In this document: piece after piece, positions 33,458 to 44,397 of the stretch
Layout: each line of letters begins with the position of its first letter
Numbering within the stretch: the first letter of the stretch is position 1
NCBI GenBank assembly: GCA_009668225.1
Contig: WJYK01000006.1
Location: forward strand, 124,001 to 188,000
Length of the DNA: 64,000 bases
Source: Enterobacteriaceae bacterium RIT693
GTDB lineage: Bacteria; Pseudomonadota; Gammaproteobacteria; Enterobacterales; Enterobacteriaceae
Direction of reading: 5' to 3'
Program-made: the position numbers and the translations under genes
Notes under the pieces: model-generated
Told to the model about the DNA's origin: nothing
The model's database searches: none
The model's input: only the letters and a program-made list of their open reading frames with translations

Positions 33458-34302
33458 AATACTCTCTCCTGATGTTTCATCGCCCGCAGTGCGCACCACG
33501 CGTCGTCTGCCAGCGTAATAAAGTGTTGCTCCCCGGTTTGCTGCCAGCGGCATTCGTACCAGGACGCCATTAATAGCGTTATCCAGGGCTCCCAGCGCGA
33601 AACCTGGCGACGAAGCGCCTCAACGCAGAGCGATGCCTGAGTGGCATAGTGCACCAGTAACGCTTCGCTATCGACGGTATTCGCGGCCTGCACCGCGGCC
33701 AGCTCCAGCGCAATATCGCCGTCTCCGGCATATTCCCAGTCGATAAGCCCCAGCCGCTCGCCCTGCCGCACCAGATTTCCCGCATGAACATCCATATGCA
33801 AGGGCGCAAGCCGGATGGGATGAGGCTCTTTACGCCGTTTCAGGCGCTTTAATTCACGTAGCCAGCTTAGGGTTCGCCTTTTCGGGTCGCTTTCCTGCCA
33901 GTAGAAATCAAGCAGCGGCGCCAGGCTTATCCTCCAGCCAAAGAGCGGCTGCCGATGAAGATAATACAATAAGCCCGTTAATTCAGTGAGCGAAGCCAGA
34001 TGGGGGGATACTTCGCCCTCCAGCCAGTGGGTCAGCAGCCAACCTTCTGCCAGGCAAAAAGGCGCGGGGGCAATGCCAGCGGGTAGCCGCTTAAGCGCAC
34101 GATAGTGTCGCTGTAGGGAGAGCCCGGGCAGACGCTGTGCGGGAAGTTTTCTCGCCGCAAAGCTCCCTTCCTCAGTGACGACCCGATAACTTGTCCCGCT
34201 AAGTCCTTCGAGAGCGGAAAAACAACCGGCGGCCTGAGCCGCCGGAAGGTATCGAGCCACCACAGCATCGAGCGATGCTTTAGTTGGCTTGCTGAACAGC
34301 AC
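33445..34302 (-). CDS. thiK: Thiamine kinase ThiK
   Basis: ThiK (YcfN) phosphorylates salvaged thiamine to thiamine phosphate. It is an aminoglycoside-phosphotransferase-fold kinase: catalytic [11 protein letters not shown] and metal-binding [11 protein letters not shown] are present in the second half. The GTG start at 34302 overlaps lpoB by 23 bases and gives 285 residues, about ten more than E. coli. A shorter start inside cannot be excluded. The N-terminal third is more diverged than the catalytic part. Confidence 0.9.
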   Translation of the reverse strand: MLFSKPTKASLDAVVARYLPAAQAAGCFSALEGLSGTSYRVVTEEGSFAARKLPAQRLPGLSLQRHYRALKRLPAGIAPAPFCLAEGWLLTHWLEGEVSPHLASLTELTGLLYYLHRQPLFGWRISLAPLLDFYWQESDPKRRTLSWLRELKRLKRRKEPHPIRLAPLHMDVHAGNLVRQGERLGLIDWEYAGDGDIALELAAVQAANTVDSEALLVHYATQASLCVEALRRQVSRWEPWITLLMASWYECRWQQTGEQHFITLADDAWCALRAMKHQERVLWAQ

Positions 34303-34921
34303 CGCTACCCGACCAGATGATTTCGCCGGTTTGCACCAGCATCAGCTGCATTTTCAGCGTTGGCGTGTTGACGTTGCCGCTGGCGTTGGTATAGAGCACG
34401 TACTGCGCACCGGTATTTCGTGCGATGCCGATGGCTTTGCTGCGTGAGCCTAAGCTGTCTTGCGGAGAAAGGCCAAGCTGCTGCTTCGCCATTGAGAGCT
34501 GCTGAGCAGACACCAGGGTGAACTTGTTATTGTTCGCCAGCGCCCCGCGCAAAGCCTCCGTCGCGCTGCTGGTTTGCAGGCTGCCGTTGGTGCGGTTGTT
34601 GACGCTGTCCACCAGCAACACACTACCCGGCGTGACGCCGTCCGCCTGCAGCATTTTACCGACCATCGGCTGCATGGCACCGTTCCAGTCGTAGGCGCGT
34701 ACCTTTGGCTGAGCTGGAATAGTCGGCTGCGGTTGCTCAACAGGCCCTGGCTGCGTTGGCACTGTCGGTACCGTTGGCACTGTCGGCTCTGGCTGAGCGG
34801 GTTGCTCTACGCCGGGTTTAGCCTCTTCTACCGGGGCTGGCTGTTCGCCACGATGAATACACCCGGTCAGTATCAGCGCCACCGCGGTGACGGCCAGATA
34901 ACGATGAAGTCCCCTAATCAA
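34280..34921 (-). CDS. lpoB: LpoB, outer-membrane lipoprotein activator of PBP1b
   Basis: The 213-residue lipoprotein reaches from the outer membrane through peptidoglycan to activate PBP1b (MrcB). The lipobox LILTGC places the acylated Cys at 21. A disordered Pro/Val/Thr-rich linker (about 25-70, repeats of VPTVPT) leads to the folded domain (VRAYDWNGAMQPMVGKML to WSGSGAV). It overlaps ycfL by 4 bases (ATGA) and thiK at the other end, so the group is one operon. Confidence 0.95.
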   Translation of the reverse strand: MIRGLHRYLAVTAVALILTGCIHRGEQPAPVEEAKPGVEQPAQPEPTVPTVPTVPTQPGPVEQPQPTIPAQPKVRAYDWNGAMQPMVGKMLQADGVTPGSVLLVDSVNNRTNGSLQTSSATEALRGALANNNKFTLVSAQQLSMAKQQLGLSPQDSLGSRSKAIGIARNTGAQYVLYTNASGNVNTPTLKMQLMLVQTGEIIWSGSGAVQQAN

Positions 34922-35301
34922 AATTCGCTCCTTACAGAGAGAGAAAGACGTACTTTTTTAGCCCCCGGCCAGGCTGCCGTAGAGTCAATGCGCTGCGTAG
35001 ACTGTGCCGGGAGGGTAACGGTACGCACTTTTTCAAGCGGGTGGATTTCCAGCCCTTTTGCGTCGTACCAGTAAAAACGATAGTACAACGTGACCGGTTT
35101 GCGCTGCTCATTATACAGCGAAGACTCGGCCACCGTGGCACCGTTCCGCTGAGAGATATCCGGTTTTTCAGCGCTAATCCCGGCAGCCAGTACCGCGGCT
35201 TCCATCACCAACGTTTGGTCATTGTTCACCGGAATGGCCGGACGAGAATTACAGCCCGCCACCATTAGTATCGCTAACAGACACAGGAAAAAGCGCGACA
35301 T
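34918..35301 (-). CDS. ycfL: YcfL, small lipoprotein of unknown function
   Basis: The 127-residue protein is collinear with E. coli YcfL. The signal peptide ends in VAGC (Cys17), a lipoprotein-type cleavage site. A conserved YYRFYWYDAKGLEIHPLE segment lies in the centre. The start at 35301 has GGACT upstream and follows the hinT stop by 4 bases. Function is unknown; the position in the hinT-ycfL-lpoB-thiK-nagZ string suggests an envelope role. Confidence 0.9.
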   Translation of the reverse strand: MSRFFLCLLAILMVAGCNSRPAIPVNNDQTLVMEAAVLAAGISAEKPDISQRNGATVAESSLYNEQRKPVTLYYRFYWYDAKGLEIHPLEKVRTVTLPAQSTQRIDSTAAWPGAKKVRLSLSVRSEF

Positions 35302-35305
35302 TGGA

Positions 35306-35662
35306 TCAGTCCTTATGCGCCAGCATTGGGCCGAGTGGCCGACCGCCCAGCAGGTGCATATGAATATGGTACACCTCCTGACCACCGTGGCGGTTGCAGT
35401 TCATAATCAGGCGGTATCCCTCGGCGGCAATCCCTTCCTGCTCTGCAATTTTTGCCGCAACGGTCATCATGCGCCCCAGCGCAAGCTCGTGCTCGGCCTT
35501 GACGTCATTGGCGGTAGGGATCAGCACGTTAGGAATGATGAGAATATGGGTAGGTGCCTGAGGGGAAATATCGCGAAATGCGGTAACCAGTTCGTCCTGA
35601 TAAACCACATCCGCCGGAATTTCACGACGAATAATTTTACTGAAAATAGTTTCTTCGGCCAT
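35306..35662 (-). CDS. hinT: HinT purine nucleoside phosphoramidase
   Basis: HinT is a histidine-triad hydrolase that cleaves phosphoramidate bonds of purine nucleotides such as AMP-lysine. The triad HIHMH uses His99, His101 and His103, ahead of [10 protein letters not shown]. The 118 residues are normal. It leads the hinT-ycfL-lpoB-thiK-nagZ-ycfP run. In E. coli fhuE lies immediately upstream; here ptsG is next, only 149 bases away. Confidence 0.96.
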   Translation of the reverse strand: MAEETIFSKIIRREIPADVVYQDELVTAFRDISPQAPTHILIIPNVLIPTANDVKAEHELALGRMMTVAAKIAEQEGIAAEGYRLIMNCNRHGGQEVYHIHMHLLGGRPLGPMLAHKD

Positions 35663-35769
35663 GACCTGTTCCTTGAAGGAGAAAACGGTGATGGGAGTAT
35701 GAGCGAGGCGCTCATTCGACTCAACCTTCTGAGTGCTTTTCTTTGGTTAAGTGCTGGCCTTTAAAACAA

Positions 35770-35795
35770 AAAAGGGAGGCTTTCGCCTCCCTTAT
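35770..35795 (-). terminator. ptsG terminator
   Basis: On the minus strand GGGAGGC-GAAA-GCCTCCC (35774-35791) is followed by TTTTTTGTTTT, 20 bases after the ptsG stop. Confidence 0.9.
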
Positions 35796-35811
35796 CGCTC
35801 CCCGAACAAAC

Positions 35812-37245
35812 TTAGTTGTTACGGATCCACTCATCCATTTCGGTTTTCAGGTTATCGGACTTGGTGCCGAAGATAGCCTGAACGCCGGAACCTGCGACAA
35901 CTACACCTGCTGCACCCAGTTTCTTCAGGCCAGCCTGGTCGACTTTAGCAACGTCGGCCACGCTAACACGCAGACGGGTAATACAGGCGTCGAGGTTAGT
36001 GATGTTTTCTTTACCGCCGAAAGCGCTAACCAGAGCAGGTGCCATTTCGCTGGTGGCGCCAGCGGTGGTTTCTGCAGTGGCGTCTTCACGACCCGGGGTT
36101 TTCAGATCCAGCGCCTTAATCAGTACGCGGAAAATGGTGTAGTACACGATCGCATAGCAAATACCGACAATCGGGAACAACCACAGTTTGCTGCTGTTGC
36201 CGCTCAGCACGATGAAGTCAATCAGACCATGCGAGAAGGACGTCCCGTCGCGCATACCCAGCAGAATACAGATTGGGAATGCCAGACCGGCCAGAATCGC
36301 GTGAATGATGTACAGGATCGGCGCAACGAACATGAAGGAGAACTCGATTGGCTCGGTAATCCCGGTCAGGAACGAAGTCAGCGCGGCGGAGATCATGATA
36401 CCGCCCACTTTTGCACGGTTCTCTGGTTTAGCAGAGTGCCAGATAGCAATCGCAGCGGCTGGCAGGCCGTACATTTTGAACAGGAAGCCACCGGACAGTT
36501 TGCCCGCAGTTGGGTCGCCTGCCATATAACGTGGGATATCGCCGTGGAACACCTGACCTGCAGCGTTAGTGTATTCACCAATCTGCATCTGGAATGGAAC
36601 GTTCCAGATGTGGTGCAGACCAAACGGAACCAGGCAACGCTCGATGAAGCCATAGATACCGAATGCTACCACTGGGTTCTGGTAAGCAGCCCACTGAGAG
36701 AAGGTCTGGATAGCAGTCCCGATTGGCGGCCAGATGAAGGACAGCACAACGCCGGTGAAGATAGCGGCCAGACCGGAAATGATCGGCACAAAGCGCTTAC
36801 CAGCGAAGAAGCCCAGATACTCAGGCAGCTTGATACGGTAAAAGCGGTTAAACATGTACGCGGCAATCGCACCGGAGATAATACCGCCAAGCACGCCGGT
36901 ATCCGCCAGGTGTTTAGCGGCAATTTCTTCCGCCGGAAGATGCAGTACCAGAGGGGCAACCACGGCCATGGTTTTCACCATGATGCCATAGGCTACAACG
37001 GAAGCCAGTGCGGAAACGCCGTCGTTGTTAGTGAAGCCCAGCGCTACACCGATAGCGAAGATAAGCGGCATGTTGGCGAAGACAGAACCGCCCGCTTCCG
37101 CCATAACGTGGGACACGACGACCGGCAGCCAGCTGAAGTTTGCAGACCCGACGCCCAGCAGGATACCTGCGATAGGCAGTACGGATACTGGCAGCATCAG
37201 CGATTTACCCACCTTTTGCAGGTTAGCAAATGCATTCTTAAACAT
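35812..37245 (-). CDS. ptsG: Glucose PTS permease EIICB-Glc (PtsG)
   Basis: PtsG imports and phosphorylates glucose. The 477 residues equal E. coli in length. The EIIC membrane domain covers about 1-380 ([15 protein letters not shown] near the N-terminus, [12 protein letters not shown] later), with a linker ([16 protein letters not shown]) to the EIIB domain, which has phospho-Cys421 in LDACITRLR. It receives phosphate from EIIA-Glc. The start at 37245 is set by E. coli agreement and GGAG at 37257-37260. The mRNA leader and promoter keep the Mlc, CRP and SgrS-type elements. Confidence 0.97.
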   Translation of the reverse strand: MFKNAFANLQKVGKSLMLPVSVLPIAGILLGVGSANFSWLPVVVSHVMAEAGGSVFANMPLIFAIGVALGFTNNDGVSALASVVAYGIMVKTMAVVAPLVLHLPAEEIAAKHLADTGVLGGIISGAIAAYMFNRFYRIKLPEYLGFFAGKRFVPIISGLAAIFTGVVLSFIWPPIGTAIQTFSQWAAYQNPVVAFGIYGFIERCLVPFGLHHIWNVPFQMQIGEYTNAAGQVFHGDIPRYMAGDPTAGKLSGGFLFKMYGLPAAAIAIWHSAKPENRAKVGGIMISAALTSFLTGITEPIEFSFMFVAPILYIIHAILAGLAFPICILLGMRDGTSFSHGLIDFIVLSGNSSKLWLFPIVGICYAIVYYTIFRVLIKALDLKTPGREDATAETTAGATSEMAPALVSAFGGKENITNLDACITRLRVSVADVAKVDQAGLKKLGAAGVVVAGSGVQAIFGTKSDNLKTEMDEWIRNN

Positions 37246-37262
37246 AATAGAGAGTGCTCCTG
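37246..37262 (-). promoter_or_regulatory. ptsG leader with SgrS-type pairing region
   Basis: The bases before the ptsG start read GGAGCACTCTCTATT on the minus strand, differing by one base from the segment of E. coli ptsG mRNA that pairs with the small RNA SgrS. Translation control under glucose-phosphate stress is likely; the sgrS gene is not in the window. Confidence 0.65.
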
Positions 37263-37342
37263 AGTATTTGTGCTTTTTTTGTACGCATTTACGCATCGAA
37301 CCGGGGGGAGAACCGGCCCATAAACAGGACATCTAAGTGTCC

Positions 37343-37370
37343 TTTTATTTATTACGCAGAGTAAAATAAA
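37343..37370 (-). promoter_or_regulatory. Mlc operator of ptsG
   Basis: On the minus strand TTATTTTACTCTGCGTAATA closely matches the E. coli ptsG P1 Mlc operator. Confidence 0.75.
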
Positions 37371-37385
37371 TAACGAAAACTTTGT

Positions 37386-37399
37386 TTGACGGCTATCAC
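37386..37399 (-). promoter_or_regulatory. CRP site of ptsG
   Basis: GTGATAGCCGTCAA on the minus strand gives GTGA-N6-TCAA, one base off the CRP core, upstream of the Mlc operator as in E. coli ptsG. Confidence 0.65.
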
Positions 37400-37471
37400 G
37401 TTTCTCAGCCAGCCGAGCGAAAAACTTTCATTAATTTACACAACATACGTACAAATGGTTCAAAACGAGCA

Positions 37472-37497
37472 TGCACCGCCCATTTTATGGCGGTGCA
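37472..37497 (-). terminator. ycfH terminator
   Basis: TGCACCGCC (37472-37480) pairs with GGCGGTGCA (37489-37497), a perfect 9-bp stem. On the minus strand it is followed by TGCTCGTTTTG, about 50 bases after the ycfH stop. Confidence 0.65.
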
Positions 37498-37546
37498 CTT
37501 TACTCGCTTAGGCTATTAATTACGAGCTTTAAAATAACTATGGATT

Positions 37547-38341
37547 TCAGAGAGATTGCAGGCGGGACAAGGGAATATGGAACAAATCAGTAAAGTTCTG
37601 CGTGGTAGCCACCGCCAGTTCTTCCAGCGAAACACCTTTCAAAACGGCCATATACTCCGCCACATCGCGCGTCATTGCCGGCTGATTTTCCTTGCCGCGG
37701 TGCGGAACGGGCGCAAGATACGGTGAGTCTGTCTCCACCAGAATTCTGTCCAGCGGTACATAACGCGCCGCATCGCGCAGCTGCTCGGCATTACGGAAGG
37801 TCACAATGCCGGAAAAAGAGATATAAAACCCCATATCCAGCAGTTTGGCCGCCGTTTCTCTGTCTTCCGTGAAACAGTGTAGTACCCCTCCGCACTCTGT
37901 CACTTTTTCTTCCTGCAGAATGCTCAGGGTATCGGCCCGGGCATCACGGGTATGCACAATCACCGGCTTGTTCAGCTCGCGACCAATGCGAATGTGGTTG
38001 CGGAAAGATTCCTGCTGGCGCGGTTTTGTTTCCGGCGTGTAGAAATAATCCAGCCCCGTCTCCCCCATTGCAACTACGCCCGGTTCGGCGGCAAGGCGAC
38101 GCAGCGCTTCAACGTCATATTCTTCATCCTGGTTCAGCGGATGGACGCCACACGAAAACGCTACGTTATCTCGCTCGCCTACCAGCTCACGCATCCCGCG
38201 ATAGCCATCAAGCGTTGTGGCGACAGCCAGGCAAAATTTAACGTCCCTTGCGGCGGCTTTGTCCAGAACGTCATCGACGTTTTTATGCAGGGATTGGTAG
38301 TCCAGGCCATCAAGGTGGCAGTGTGAGTCAACCAGAAACAT
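37547..38341 (-). CDS. ycfH: TatD-family metal-dependent hydrolase YcfH
   Basis: The roughly 264-residue protein belongs to the TatD amidohydrolase-like family of metal-dependent nucleases/deoxyribonucleases. Metal ligands appear in FLVDSHCHLDGLD (residues 2-14), MGETGLDYF, PVIVHTRDA, GVLHCFTE and VETDSPYL. The E. coli substrate is not firmly established. The start at 38341 matches E. coli; the longer frame reads into holB. It lies 10 bases after holB. Confidence 0.93.
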   Translation of the reverse strand: MFLVDSHCHLDGLDYQSLHKNVDDVLDKAAARDVKFCLAVATTLDGYRGMRELVGERDNVAFSCGVHPLNQDEEYDVEALRRLAAEPGVVAMGETGLDYFYTPETKPRQQESFRNHIRIGRELNKPVIVHTRDARADTLSILQEEKVTECGGVLHCFTEDRETAAKLLDMGFYISFSGIVTFRNAEQLRDAARYVPLDRILVETDSPYLAPVPHRGKENQPAMTRDVAEYMAVLKGVSLEELAVATTQNFTDLFHIPLSRLQSL

Positions 38342-38351
38342 AGTAATACTC

Positions 38352-39359
38352 TTAGAGATGATGTGAGGGAAGCAGTGCGTCGGGCCGGGCCAGACGCTCC
38401 CACGTAAGAAGACTTTCTGTGAGCAACAGCTCGCGGTTAACGCCGACCACGTTGAGCAACTCTTCGCGGCAGGTAAACCAGTGGTGTAGCAAGCTTTGCA
38501 ATACGGCTGGTGAATATCTGGCACTCAGTCTAACCACCAGCGGTTGCATATCGACGTTCGTCAGCCAGGCACCAGCCCCTTGCTGCCATTTAAGGGCATC
38601 AACCAGCAGCGCGCAGAGCCAGTGAACGCGGCGGGCTGCGTCCTCGTGATTCAGGGCGGGCAGCAGTGCCAGCATGTTATCCGTCTCAACCGCCTGAACT
38701 AACTTCTCGCACAGCTGCTGGCGAACCTTCCATTGTTCCGGCTGCAAGAGTGCCAGTGCGGCGGCGGGTGCACCTGAGCTGAGGCGCAGTGCAGCCTGCA
38801 ACTCGGCCATAGAGAGACTTATCTCACGCTCGAGCCATGCCAGAGAAAAACGTTCATCCGGTGGCGCAAGGTGCCAGTAAAGGCAGCGGCTGCGCAACGT
38901 CGCAGGTAAATGCGCGGGTTCACGGCAGCTCAGAAAGAACCAGGTATTTTTCGGCGGCTCTTCCAGCGTCTTCAGCAGCGCATTCGCCGCGGCTTCGGTG
39001 AGCATATCGGCGTCTTTAAGCCAGACAACTTTGGCCCCGCCCTGCTGGGCGTGACCATACAGCTTCTCGGTAATGACGCGAACCACATCGATCCCGAGGC
39101 TGGATTTGCCCTTTTCTACCTCAAGGGAGTAGCTGTCGGGATGCGTTCCCGCCTGCATCAGCTGGCAGCTATGGCAGCGGCCGCAGCTTTTGTTGCCCTC
39201 CGGACTCTGGCACATTAGCCAGCGGCACAGGGCATAGATTAACGCGTCGTCCCCCAGTCCAGGCAGAGCATGAACCAACAGAGCATGATGTCCGCGGCCG
39301 GCCTGATAGTGGCCGATAAGCTGCTCAAATGCGCCGCGTAGCCACGGATACCATTTCAC
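38352..39359 (-). CDS. holB: DNA polymerase III delta-prime subunit HolB
   Basis: HolB is the delta-prime subunit of the clamp loader (gamma complex) that helps load the beta clamp. The 335-residue protein keeps the zinc-binding Cys50, Cys59, Cys62 and Cys65 (KSCGRCHSC) and the AAA+ fold, with a degenerate P-loop as in E. coli. SRC motif is seen in TLRSRCLYW. The GTG start at 39359 overlaps the tmk stop by one base (TAGTGA), so the two are translationally coupled. Confidence 0.95.
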   Translation of the reverse strand: MKWYPWLRGAFEQLIGHYQAGRGHHALLVHALPGLGDDALIYALCRWLMCQSPEGNKSCGRCHSCQLMQAGTHPDSYSLEVEKGKSSLGIDVVRVITEKLYGHAQQGGAKVVWLKDADMLTEAAANALLKTLEEPPKNTWFFLSCREPAHLPATLRSRCLYWHLAPPDERFSLAWLEREISLSMAELQAALRLSSGAPAAALALLQPEQWKVRQQLCEKLVQAVETDNMLALLPALNHEDAARRVHWLCALLVDALKWQQGAGAWLTNVDMQPLVVRLSARYSPAVLQSLLHHWFTCREELLNVVGVNRELLLTESLLTWERLARPDALLPSHHL

Positions 39360-39997
39360 TATTTTTGCTCCCGGAACCAGCTCAGAACGGCCTCGCGCAC
39401 GGCCAGGGAAACATCCTCCAGCGGACGGGTTGCATCAATGGTTTTGATGCGGCTGTCGCTGTTTGCCAGCTCCAGATAGCGAGCACGAGTACGGTTAAAG
39501 AAGTCGATAGACTCCTGTTCAATGCGGTCAAGCTCGCCGCGCGCGCGGGCACGCGTCAGCCCGACTTCCGGCGTGACGTCCAGATAGATTGTTAAGTCAG
39601 GATAAAAATCCCCCAGCACCGTGTTGCGAAGCGCCATCAGCAAATTCTGGTCAATTTGACGCCCCCCCCCCTGATACGCCTGGGTTGAGAGATCGTGGCG
39701 GTCGCCAATCACCCAGCTACCTCGCGCCAGTGCGGGTTTGATCACCGTTTCAACAAGCTGGATGCGTGCCGCATAAAACATCAGCACCTCGGCTTTGTCC
39801 GTGACTTTCTCATCGCCAATACCGGCGTTATTGAGCGTTAGCTCGCGCAGTCGCTCGGCAAGGGGCGTGCCGCCGGGCTCGCGTGTGAAAACCAGCTCGC
39901 TGATACCCAGCTCTTTTAACGTCGCCACTACCACGTTATGGGCGTTGGTTTTGCCGGCACCTTCCAGTCCTTCGATGACGATAAATTTACTGTCCAT
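39359..39997 (-). CDS. tmk: Thymidylate kinase Tmk
   Basis: Tmk phosphorylates dTMP to dTDP, an essential step of dTTP supply. The 212-residue protein has P-loop GLEGAGKT (10-17), followed by Asn where E. coli has Thr, then [16 protein letters not shown] and [20 protein letters not shown]. The GGG codons of QGGGR, with the last base of CAG, make a run of ten Gs on the coding strand (39662-39671), a slippage-prone tract in an essential gene. The reading frame is intact. The start overlaps mltG by 11 bases. Confidence 0.95.
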   Translation of the reverse strand: MDSKFIVIEGLEGAGKTNAHNVVVATLKELGISELVFTREPGGTPLAERLRELTLNNAGIGDEKVTDKAEVLMFYAARIQLVETVIKPALARGSWVIGDRHDLSTQAYQGGGRQIDQNLLMALRNTVLGDFYPDLTIYLDVTPEVGLTRARARGELDRIEQESIDFFNRTRARYLELANSDSRIKTIDATRPLEDVSLAVREAVLSWFREQK

Positions 39998-41009
39998 TCT
40001 TATCCTTGAGAGCTTTGATATACACCTGCACCGCCTTGTTATGGCTGGCCAGGTTAGTGCTAAAGGTATGGCCACCCTTACCGTCAGCAACAAAATAGAG
40101 ATACGGCGTTTTCGCCGGATGCGCCGCCGCCTGCAAAGACGCCTCGCTCGGCACGGCAATCGGGCCCGGCGGCATGCCGCTAATCACATAAGTGTTATAA
40201 GGTGTCGGGGTCTCGAGATCTTTGCGCGTTAGCTTACCATTATAGCTTTCCCCCATCCCGTAGATAACGGTGGGGTCGGTTTGCAGGCGCATGCCGATAC
40301 GCAGGCGATTAATAAAGACGGAAGCGACCCGATCGCGTTCCCCGGCAACGGCGGTCTCTTTTTCAATAATCGAGGCCATGGTGACCAGATCGTTTTCGGT
40401 TTTGTACGGTAAGCCATCAACTTTACTCTCCCACGCCTGCGACACGGCCTTCACCATTTTTTGATGAACGCGCTTAAGAAGCGCAACGTCGGTGGTATTG
40501 GCGGTGTACATCCATGTGTCAGGATAGAACCAGCCTTCAACCCATTCCGGGTGCTCAAATTTAAGCATTTCCGCCACGGTCGCATAGCTGTCGTCTTTGA
40601 GCGTGTGCTGAATATAGGGCGCTTCACGCAGCTGCTCCAGCAAATCACTGAGGCGCATCCCTTCCACAAAACGCAGCGGGAACTGGGCCTCTTTTCCGCT
40701 GGCCAGCAGGCGCAGCATGTCGGTGACCGTCATGCCCGGCGTGAGGCGATAGGTACCCGCCTTAAATTTCGCCAGCTCAGGCTCTATGCGCAGCAGCCAC
40801 TGGAAGACTCTTGGGCGCGTAATCAGCTTCTCATCATAAAGCTGAGTCCCTAGCGCCAGGCGTCCTGTACCCTGCTTCAGGGTGAAAATGGTTTCCTGTT
40901 TGATCGGCAGTGGCGCTTTGGCCAGCTGGCGTACCTTCCACATGCCTGCCCCGGCGGCAATTCCCAGGACAACCAGCAAAACAAGAAAGAAACGAAACAT
41001 CTTTTTCAT
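39987..41009 (-). CDS. mltG: Endolytic murein transglycosylase MltG (YceG)
   Basis: MltG is an inner-membrane lytic transglycosylase that cleaves nascent glycan strands and is proposed to terminate them. One N-terminal membrane helix (about residues 4-22) precedes a LysM-like region. The YceG catalytic domain has Glu216 in SIIEKETAV (Glu218 in E. coli) and ends with THNTNLASHN-like [14 protein letters not shown]. The start at 41009 gives 340 residues, equal to E. coli. A GTG at 41027 overlapping pabC is the alternative. Confidence 0.93.
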   Translation of the reverse strand: MKKMFRFFLVLLVVLGIAAGAGMWKVRQLAKAPLPIKQETIFTLKQGTGRLALGTQLYDEKLITRPRVFQWLLRIEPELAKFKAGTYRLTPGMTVTDMLRLLASGKEAQFPLRFVEGMRLSDLLEQLREAPYIQHTLKDDSYATVAEMLKFEHPEWVEGWFYPDTWMYTANTTDVALLKRVHQKMVKAVSQAWESKVDGLPYKTENDLVTMASIIEKETAVAGERDRVASVFINRLRIGMRLQTDPTVIYGMGESYNGKLTRKDLETPTPYNTYVISGMPPGPIAVPSEASLQAAAHPAKTPYLYFVADGKGGHTFSTNLASHNKAVQVYIKALKDKNGQ

Positions 41010-41019
41010 CGGCAATCGG

Positions 41020-41820
41020 TTACTCACAAAGTGGGGCTAAAAAATAGTAAAGCTCACGCGATGTATAGCGCCAGGTCTGAGCCTGATTAACCGGCACAAT
41101 CGGCATCAACGCGTTGCAAATGATGACTTCATCCGCATCGGCCAGGATTTCCGGCCCTTCACTGACTTCACGTACCCGCCATGGGGAGTCGTTGAGATAC
41201 GACATGATGCGTTGACGCATGGTGCCATTGACGCCCGCGCCATCGATACGCGGCGTGTAGACGTCATATCGCTTGCGCCAGAATAAATTAGCCGCACAGC
41301 ATTCCACCAGGCTCCCTTCGCTGTCAAGAACCAGAGCCTCATGGGCTTCCGTCTGTTCAAGATGCGTGCGGATCAGCACCTGCTCAAGTCGATTAAGGTG
41401 TTTTATGCCCGCTAATGCTGGGTTGATCCCCAACCGCACCGGGCTAAGGGCCAAAGTGACCCCCTGCTCACGCCAGGCCGGGTAAAATGCAGGATAAGGG
41501 GAAATAGAAAGTATGCGCGTTGGCTGCGTACAGTTTGAGGCGCTATAGCCGCGCCCGCCGGCCCCACGAGAAATAATCACCTTCAGAACGGCACGGGATT
41601 CGGATGCTGCCAGCATAGTCATCTCTTCGTTGAGCCTGCCCCAGTCAACCGGCGCGATCGTCAGCGTCTCGCAGGCCTGCCGTAGCCGCCGAAGATGGTC
41701 GGCCTGAAAGCGAACAGTCCCGTCCACTACGCTTGCTGTGGTAAAGCAGCCATCGCCAAACTGAATCGCCCGGTCGTTCACCGGTAGCGTGTTTTGCGGT
41801 TGGCCGTTGATCAGGTACAT
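41020..41820 (-). CDS. pabC: 4-Amino-4-deoxychorismate lyase PabC
   Basis: PabC is a PLP-dependent enzyme that releases pyruvate from aminodeoxychorismate to give p-aminobenzoate for folate. The 266 residues have the fold-type IV signature with PLP lysine Lys140 ([11 protein letters not shown]) and the ECCAANLFW segment. It lies in the order fabF-pabC-mltG-tmk-holB, as in E. coli. A strong terminator separates it from fabF, so it probably has its own promoter in 41821-41896. Confidence 0.94.
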   Translation of the reverse strand: MYLINGQPQNTLPVNDRAIQFGDGCFTTASVVDGTVRFQADHLRRLRQACETLTIAPVDWGRLNEEMTMLAASESRAVLKVIISRGAGGRGYSASNCTQPTRILSISPYPAFYPAWREQGVTLALSPVRLGINPALAGIKHLNRLEQVLIRTHLEQTEAHEALVLDSEGSLVECCAANLFWRKRYDVYTPRIDGAGVNGTMRQRIMSYLNDSPWRVREVSEGPEILADADEVIICNALMPIVPVNQAQTWRYTSRELYYFLAPLCE

Positions 41821-41894
41821 AGGGATTCCTCACGATACGGAGCAGTAAGGTTGCCAGAGGGATGAGCGGGCGACAAGCGGGGAATTCTGAACAG

Positions 41895-41923
41895 CAAAAT
41901 GGCCCGCAAGCGGGCCATTTTTA
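41895..41923. terminator. Terminator between fabF and pabC
   Basis: AAATGGCCCGC (41897-41907), AA, GCGGGCCATTT (41910-41920), an 11-bp perfect stem with A and T tracts on both sides, 12 bases after the fabF stop. Confidence 0.85.
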
Positions 41924-41931
41924 AGCGACGG

Positions 41932-43200
<1,269 letters not shown>

Positions 43201-43225
43201 CTAGTGGGATAATTCAGATAAAACT

Positions 43226-43247
43226 CAGGCGGTCGAGTGACCGCCTG
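43226..43247 (-). terminator. Hairpin between acpP and fabF, probable partial terminator
   Basis: A perfect 9-bp stem CAGGCGGTC / GACCGCCTG with a 4-base loop (43226-43247), followed on the minus strand by AGTTTTATC. It may limit read-through from highly expressed acpP into fabF. Confidence 0.6.
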
Positions 43248-43258
43248 GAGATGTTCAC

Positions 43259-43495
43259 TTACGCCTGGTGGCCGTTGATGTAATCAATGGCAGCCTGAAC
43301 GGTGGTGATTTTCTCAGCTTCTTCGTCCGGAATCTCAGTATCAAACTCTTCTTCCAGAGCCATTACCAGCTCAACGGTGTCAAGAGAATCAGCGCCCAGG
43401 TCCTCAACGAAGGAAGCGGTGTTCACTACTTCTTCTTGCTTAACGCCCAGTTGTTCGCCAATGATTTTCTTAACGCGTTCTTCGATAGTGCTCAT
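43259..43495 (-). CDS. acpP: Acyl carrier protein AcpP
   Basis: AcpP is the 78-residue acidic carrier of growing acyl chains. The 4'-phosphopantetheine serine is Ser37 in [18 protein letters not shown]. The true start at 43495 ([13 protein letters not shown]) follows AGGAAATTTAAG; the longer open frame upstream is not coding. It lies between fabG and fabF, with 154 bases upstream for its own promoter. Confidence 0.98.
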   Translation of the reverse strand: MSTIEERVKKIIGEQLGVKQEEVVNTASFVEDLGADSLDTVELVMALEEEFDTEIPDEEAEKITTVQAAIDYINGHQA

Positions 43496-43649
43496 ACTCT
43501 TAAATTTCCTATCAAAACTCGCTTTCGCGATGGTTTTCGTAGTGTATAAAATGTTGAAAAAGATGCAACCAAATCCCGGCTGGTCAAACCACGATTTTAC
43601 GCTATTTTGCGGGCATTCGCCCAAATAACGCAAATATTTTTCACCGTGA

Positions 43650-44384
43650 TTAAACCATGTACATTCCGCCATTGACGTGCAGGGTCTCACCAGAGATGTA
43701 CCCAGCTTCGTCAGAGGCTAAAAATGCTACAGCACTGGCGATTTCATTTGCGTCGCCTAAACGACCCGCAGGAACCTGCGCCAGAATACCCGCACGCTGT
43801 TCATCAGAGAGCGCACGCGTCATGTCCGTTTCAATAAAACCCGGAGCAACAACGTTCACAGTAATACCGCGGGACGCAACTTCACGCGCCAGCGATTTAC
43901 TGAAGCCAATCAAACCCGCTTTCGCCGCAGCGTAGTTAGCCTGACCAGCATTTCCCATGGTACCAACCACAGAACCGATAGTGATAATACGCCCATGACG
44001 CTTCTTCATCATAGCTCGCATTACCGCTTTTGACAGACGGAAAACAGATGACAGGTTGGTTTCGATAATATCGTTCCACTCATCATCCTTCATGCGCATC
44101 AGCAAATTATCGCGAGTGATGCCGGCATTGTTAACCAGAATATCGACTTCGCCAAACTCTTTGCGAATGCTGCCCAACACGGAGTCGATAGAAGCCGGAT
44201 CGGTTACGTTCAGCATGAAGCCTTTGCCGTGCTCGCCCAGATAGTCACTGATAGCCTGCGCACCGCTTTCGCTGGTTGCCGTACCGATAACTTTCGCACC
44301 GCGAGCCACTAAAGTCTCAGCGATAGCGCGGCCGATTCCGCGACTTGCGCCGGTTACCAGCGCAATTTTTCCTTCAAAACTCAT
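43650..44384 (-). CDS. fabG: 3-Oxoacyl-ACP reductase FabG
   Basis: FabG is the NADPH-dependent reductase of beta-ketoacyl-ACP in each elongation cycle. The 244-residue short-chain dehydrogenase has [10 protein letters not shown] (11-20), NNAGITRDN and the catalytic YAAAK. The start at 44384 ([10 protein letters not shown]) has GAGGAAAAC before it and equals E. coli. It follows fabD by 13 bases in the fabHDG operon. Confidence 0.97.
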   Translation of the reverse strand: MSFEGKIALVTGASRGIGRAIAETLVARGAKVIGTATSESGAQAISDYLGEHGKGFMLNVTDPASIDSVLGSIRKEFGEVDILVNNAGITRDNLLMRMKDDEWNDIIETNLSSVFRLSKAVMRAMMKKRHGRIITIGSVVGTMGNAGQANYAAAKAGLIGFSKSLAREVASRGITVNVVAPGFIETDMTRALSDEQRAGILAQVPAGRLGDANEIASAVAFLASDEAGYISGETLHVNGGMYMV

Positions 44385-44397
44385 GGTTTTCCTCGTT

